This document shows positions 61,175 through 64,000 of a stretch of DNA of 64,000 nt, in pieces. This DNA is from Candidatus Abyssobacteria bacterium SURF_5 (lineage in GTDB: Bacteria; Abyssobacteria; SURF-5). The notes under the pieces are model-generated. The model did not search any database, was not told the origin of the DNA, and was given only the letters and a program-made list of their open reading frames with translations. How positions within the stretch are numbered: position 1 is the stretch's first letter; each line of letters starts with the position of its first letter. Made by a program: the position numbers and the translations under genes. Location of the stretch: the NCBI GenBank assembly GCA_003598085.1, contig QZKU01000075.1, forward strand, positions 1-64,000, given 5' to 3'.

Positions 61175-62404
61175 TCAATTATTTCGCGCCTTCTTGCTCT
61201 TCTTCGCTTTCGCCTTCTTCCTGGCGCCGTCATCAGGGTTCTGTTTCGACTTCTTATATTCTTTCTTGGCGGCAGCCGGATTGTCGTCGGCTTTCCTATG
61301 AAGAGCCTTGGTCGTCTCGCCGTGATCTACCGCACCTTTGCGTAAATCCCTTGTCTTTCCCGGATTCTCTTTTCCATCCTTGTAAAGTCTTCGGGTCGCG
61401 CCCCTATGCTCCTCGGCGTCTTTATATCCTTCTCTTACGGCCTTCGGGTTTTTCTCGCCGGCCCGATGCACCTTTTCCGCCGCGTTGGGATGCTCTTGCG
61501 CATCCTGATACACCTTCTTCGTCGCATGTGGATGTTCAGCCAGCGGCTTGCGCTGCCGGTATGCCTCCTGCGCAACCTCCGGATGAGCGTTCAGCCACTC
61601 GCGATTCTGGTACATCTCCTTCGAGAATTCCGGATGCGCGTCCAGATATCGCCTGTTCTTGTAAACTTCCATGGAAACATCGGGGTGCTGCTCCAGCCAC
61701 TTCCGATTCCCATACATCTCTTGCGCGACCTCGGGATGCGCATTCAAATACCAGCGATTTGCATAGGCTTCTTTTGCAACCTCCGGATGGGCTTGCAGCC
61801 ATTTTCGGTCTGAATACATGCGCTGCGCCGCTTCCGGATGCCGGCTCAGCCACTCGCGATTCGAATACAATGATTTCGCGACCTCCGGATGACTCGCCAG
61901 CCATTCGCGGTCGCCGTACATCTGTTCAGCGACCCCGCGGTTCTCATTCAGCCACTCGCTGTTCTTTGCCAGTTCCCCAGCAACTTCAGGATGGCTTTTC
62001 AGCCAGTTCGCGTCCTGAAAATTTGTGTTTGGATAGTCCGCCTTCAAGCTTTCCAGAGCCTGGCGTTCCAGGTTTCGATGGGTCTCCATCTCCCACTGGC
62101 GCTGCATCTTAACTTCGTCATAAGACAGGAGACCGTCGCCGTCCGCGTCAGTCTTTGTGAAACGTCCGGAATCTCGGTAGAATTCGAAATCCCTCTTCGC
62201 GCTCGAAATCTCGGCAGAATCCAAAAAGCCGTCTCCATTCGCGTCAGCTTGATCCCAGCGATCCTGATCGTACTGATCGACATATGATGTCCGCTCCTCT
62301 TCACGGACCGACTGTGCCGCCGCAAAACCGGATGAAACCACTATTACTCCTGCAACAGAGGCACATATCACTACTGTCTTTCCGACGTCCCTCAGTCTCG
62401 ACAT
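61175..62404 (-). CDS. Secreted EF-hand protein with two classes of tandem helical repeat
   Basis: A 409-residue protein read from the third of three consecutive ATGs (62404); GGAGGT lies 8 nt upstream. The signal peptide is residues 1-31 (VVICASVAGVIVVSSGFAAA). Two canonical calcium loops follow: DANGDGFLDSAE (54-65) and DADGDGLLSYDE (86-97). Residues 132-301 are ten in-register 17-residue repeats with consensus REWLxxHPEVAxxxYxN. Residues 303-400 are seven 14-residue repeats lacking the WLx portion (consensus about xxHPxAxxxxYKDx). The end is a Lys/Arg-rich tail. I do not recognise the family. A calcium-controlled, helical rod in the periplasm or matrix is plausible. Confidence 0.82.
   Translation of the reverse strand: MSRLRDVGKTVVICASVAGVIVVSSGFAAAQSVREEERTSYVDQYDQDRWDQADANGDGFLDSAEISSAKRDFEFYRDSGRFTKTDADGDGLLSYDEVKMQRQWEMETHRNLERQALESLKADYPNTNFQDANWLKSHPEVAGELAKNSEWLNENRGVAEQMYGDREWLASHPEVAKSLYSNREWLSRHPEAAQRMYSDRKWLQAHPEVAKEAYANRWYLNAHPEVAQEMYGNRKWLEQHPDVSMEVYKNRRYLDAHPEFSKEMYQNREWLNAHPEVAQEAYRQRKPLAEHPHATKKVYQDAQEHPNAAEKVHRAGEKNPKAVREGYKDAEEHRGATRRLYKDGKENPGKTRDLRKGAVDHGETTKALHRKADDNPAAAKKEYKKSKQNPDDGARKKAKAKKSKKARNN
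61205..61498 (-). repeat. Seven 14-codon tandem repeats, shortened form of the 17-mer
   Basis: Seven 42-nt units follow directly after one extra codon. Each keeps the HP-A-x-x-x-x-Y core but drops the W-L-x part; examples are EKNPKAVREGYKDA and DDNPAAAKKEYKKS. Later units are richer in Lys/Arg and are weaker. Confidence 0.75.
61502..62011 (-). repeat. Ten 17-codon tandem repeats
   Basis: Ten consecutive 51-nt units encode the REWLxxHPEVAxxxYxN consensus with no insertions or deletions. The first is the most divergent (ANWLKSHPEVAGELAKN); later units are closer to each other. A 510-nt tract of this regularity suggests expansion by unequal recombination. Confidence 0.85.
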
Positions 62405-62519
62405 CATCATCCACCTCCATCCAAATTCCTGCCAAAGTGTCATGCTCACGATGTGCTCTTTGGCGTTTTTGACGAAACATCTCCTGAAATATTCATCTGA
62501 GTGAAAAAATAACAGATTG

Positions 62520-62548
62520 ATGCTATCGAAAGCGGTTCGAAAAGTCAA
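62520..62548 (-). promoter_or_regulatory. Sigma-70 promoter of the EF-hand repeat protein gene
   Basis: Minus strand: TTGACT (62548-62543), 17-nt spacer, TAGCAT (62525-62520). It sits between the stop of the glycyl radical enzyme gene and the repeat protein's start, leaving a leader of about 110 nt. Confidence 0.55.
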
Positions 62549-62578
62549 GGAAGAGACCGAACGGCAACCGAATCCGCC

Positions 62579-64000
62579 TCAACAATGTTCGGTTCTTTCG
62601 ATGATATGTTCTTGCACGCGCGGGGATTGCTCGACGAAATAGGCGCTGTAGCCTGCGACCCTGACCACCAGGTCGCGATACTTCTCCGGATGCTCCCGGG
62701 CATCCAGCAGCGTCTGTTTGTTGACCACAGTAAACTGCATCTGGAACCCGCCGAGGGCAAGATAGGTTTTCATGATATCTATGAATTTTCCGATATTCTC
62801 GTCCTTGAAGGTGTCCGGGTTGAATTTCATGTTGAAAATGCTGCCATTTTCCATTAAATGATGGTCAAGCTTCGCTACCGATTTGACCGTGGCTGTCGGG
62901 CCGCGCCGATCACAGCCGCGAGAGGGTGCGACGCCTTCCGTCAGCGATTCAAACGCATAGCGCCCGCTGGGGAGGGCTCCAACGGCGCTTCCCAAAATCA
63001 TCGCCAACTCGATCGACCAGATGCCCGGATTATACACGCTCCCCCAATAATCCCGATGATTTTTCACTTCCTTCAGGAAAACACTGCAGCTTTCACGCGC
63101 GATTTCGTCGACCGAATCGTCATCATTCCCGAATTTGGGCGCCGCATTGAGCAGCATCTGGCGCAGCCTCTCGCCCGACGCGAAGTTATTTTTCAGCGCC
63201 TCGACGAGTTCGGTCATCGTGAGTTTTCGCTCGTCAAACACCAGCTTTTTGACAGCGGCCAGCGAGTCGGCCACGTCGGCGACTCCAATTCCTTCGATGC
63301 CCGCAAAATAATATTTCGAGCCGCCGTCCGTCAGGTCGAGCCCCGACCGCATCCCATCATCGGTGATCGAAGAAAGGAACGGAAGCGGCCGCAAAAGGGA
63401 GTGACCCATTTCAATCGCAGAAATGGATTGATTAAACTGCGTAACGGCGAATCTAACCTGCCTGGCATAAGCGCTCAGCAGTTGATCATATGTTTCGAAG
63501 TCTGCGGCTTTGCCCGTTTGCGGGCCAACCTGGTCGCCGAAAATAGGACAGCGCCCGTTATGAAGCGCCAGCTCCAGGCATTTTGCCAGGTTTACGAACC
63601 CGATGCTGGATGGGCCGATAGACGTGCCCGCGCTGCCCATTTCGATACAGCCGATGTCGGCGTACTCGTGGGCGTCCATTTCCTCAAAGCCAAGCCGCAT
63701 CAGCGCCGGGATCATCACCTCATCATTCATGATGCCTGGCTGGCCTTTTCCGCGCCCGATCAGACGCGCGCAGGCCTCGAGCAGTTCCGGCGGAGAATTC
63801 TTGTGAAGCCGCACGGCCAGGCTGGGGTGACCCAGGCCTGTATTCGCGTGAGCGTGCATGATCAGGTATGTCAGCTCATTGGTCGTGTCGCGTCCATTCA
63901 CGTCCTTGCCGCTCAACGTGATGGTCACGAGATTGCCGCGCCTCGGATAGAAAAGCGACCCCTGCTGCCGTCCGCTGTAGAGCCACGAACTTTGTCCGAT
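62579..64000 (-). CDS. Glycyl radical enzyme (pyruvate formate-lyase family), C-terminal part
   Basis: A 473-residue C-terminal fragment; the gene begins beyond the right edge and reads through it in frame. The active-site thiyl cysteine lies in GCIEMGSAG, and the glycyl radical loop VRVAGYSAYFV is 24 residues from the C-terminus, the usual place. The Glu after the Cys (GCxE) is the base of the eliminase group of glycyl radical enzymes (diol dehydratase, choline lyase type) rather than of pyruvate formate-lyase. It works only without oxygen and needs a radical SAM activase, which is not in the window. Substrate unknown. Confidence 0.93.
   Translation of the reverse strand: MGQSSWLYSGRQQGSLFYPRRGNLVTITLSGKDVNGRDTTNELTYLIMHAHANTGLGHPSLAVRLHKNSPPELLEACARLIGRGKGQPGIMNDEVMIPALMRLGFEEMDAHEYADIGCIEMGSAGTSIGPSSIGFVNLAKCLELALHNGRCPIFGDQVGPQTGKAADFETYDQLLSAYARQVRFAVTQFNQSISAIEMGHSLLRPLPFLSSITDDGMRSGLDLTDGGSKYYFAGIEGIGVADVADSLAAVKKLVFDERKLTMTELVEALKNNFASGERLRQMLLNAAPKFGNDDDSVDEIARESCSVFLKEVKNHRDYWGSVYNPGIWSIELAMILGSAVGALPSGRYAFESLTEGVAPSRGCDRRGPTATVKSVAKLDHHLMENGSIFNMKFNPDTFKDENIGKFIDIMKTYLALGGFQMQFTVVNKQTLLDAREHPEKYRDLVVRVAGYSAYFVEQSPRVQEHIIERTEHC

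Overview
This is a Gram-negative, probably anaerobic bacterium with a balanced-to-slightly-high GC content. The main evidence is a Wza/Wzz/BY-kinase type envelope polysaccharide locus, a glycyl radical enzyme at the right edge, and paired thiolase plus HMG-CoA-synthase-like/DUF35 genes of the kind seen in anaerobic deltaproteobacteria and archaea. An uncultured Desulfobacterota-like lineage is my best guess, but the sequence does not prove a taxon. I see no tRNA, rRNA, CRISPR array, insertion sequence or phage gene.

Layout. (1) 1-4158, minus strand: a TetR regulator, alanine dehydrogenase, a split transketolase (N and C halves) and a thiamine-diphosphate dehydrogenase E1-alpha gene that runs off the left edge. 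A consensus-like sigma-70 promoter and a palindromic operator precede the TetR gene, so the set looks like one autoregulated operon. (2) 4257-6140: a flavin-binding PPOX-like protein, then a thioredoxin with a zinc ribbon, a tiny Cse60-like protein and a DUF2892-like membrane protein. (3) 6656-42089: a very large exopolysaccharide (EPS) locus of the kind normally associated with exosortase A (XrtA/PEP-CTERM). It starts at a near-perfect sigma-54 promoter and encodes the export lipoprotein, chain-length regulator, ExeA-like ATPase, BY-kinase, an HTH protein, acetyltransferases and a radical SAM enzyme, a deacetylase-FemAB fusion, aminotransferase, flippase, O-antigen-ligase-like protein, ATP-grasp enzyme, LMW tyrosine phosphatase, six glycosyltransferases, two more deacetylases, two tandem CapK/PaaK-like adenylate ligases, a secreted beta-rich protein, a PilZ protein and a priming sugar transferase. 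A sigma-54-dependent response regulator and its kinase sit inside the locus on the opposite strand. No exosortase and no PEP-CTERM substrate is present in the window. (4) 42156-44813: a perfect-consensus sigma-70 promoter with a roughly 380-nt leader, followed by a large secreted multi-domain protein and a strong terminator.

(5) 44827-53403, minus strand: two copies of a two-gene module (SCP2-like thiolase plus an HMG-CoA-synthase-like protein fused to a DUF35 zinc-ribbon/OB domain), separated by a frameshifted enoyl-CoA hydratase and a small unknown gene, with a DUF362 protein beside them. (6) 53589-62404: an acyl-CoA ligase, a three-gene unknown/DUF1285/lipoprotein operon, a penicillin-acylase-family hydrolase, an Old Yellow Enzyme-like reductase, and a secreted EF-hand protein with two clean classes of tandem repeat. 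(7) 62579-64000: the C-terminal part of a glycyl radical enzyme with a GCIE active site.

How it fits together. Enhancer-driven sigma-54 transcription, BY-kinase/phosphatase control and possible c-di-GMP sensing by PilZ could govern EPS production. The right half looks like CoA-thioester metabolism. The most unusual items are the duplicated HMG-CoA-synthase-like/DUF35 fusions that appear to have lost the catalytic Cys, the 17-mer/14-mer repeat protein, the deacetylase-FemAB fusion, and the sigma-54 wiring of an XrtA-type locus with no exosortase. Functional assignments come from reading motifs by eye; no database search was possible.
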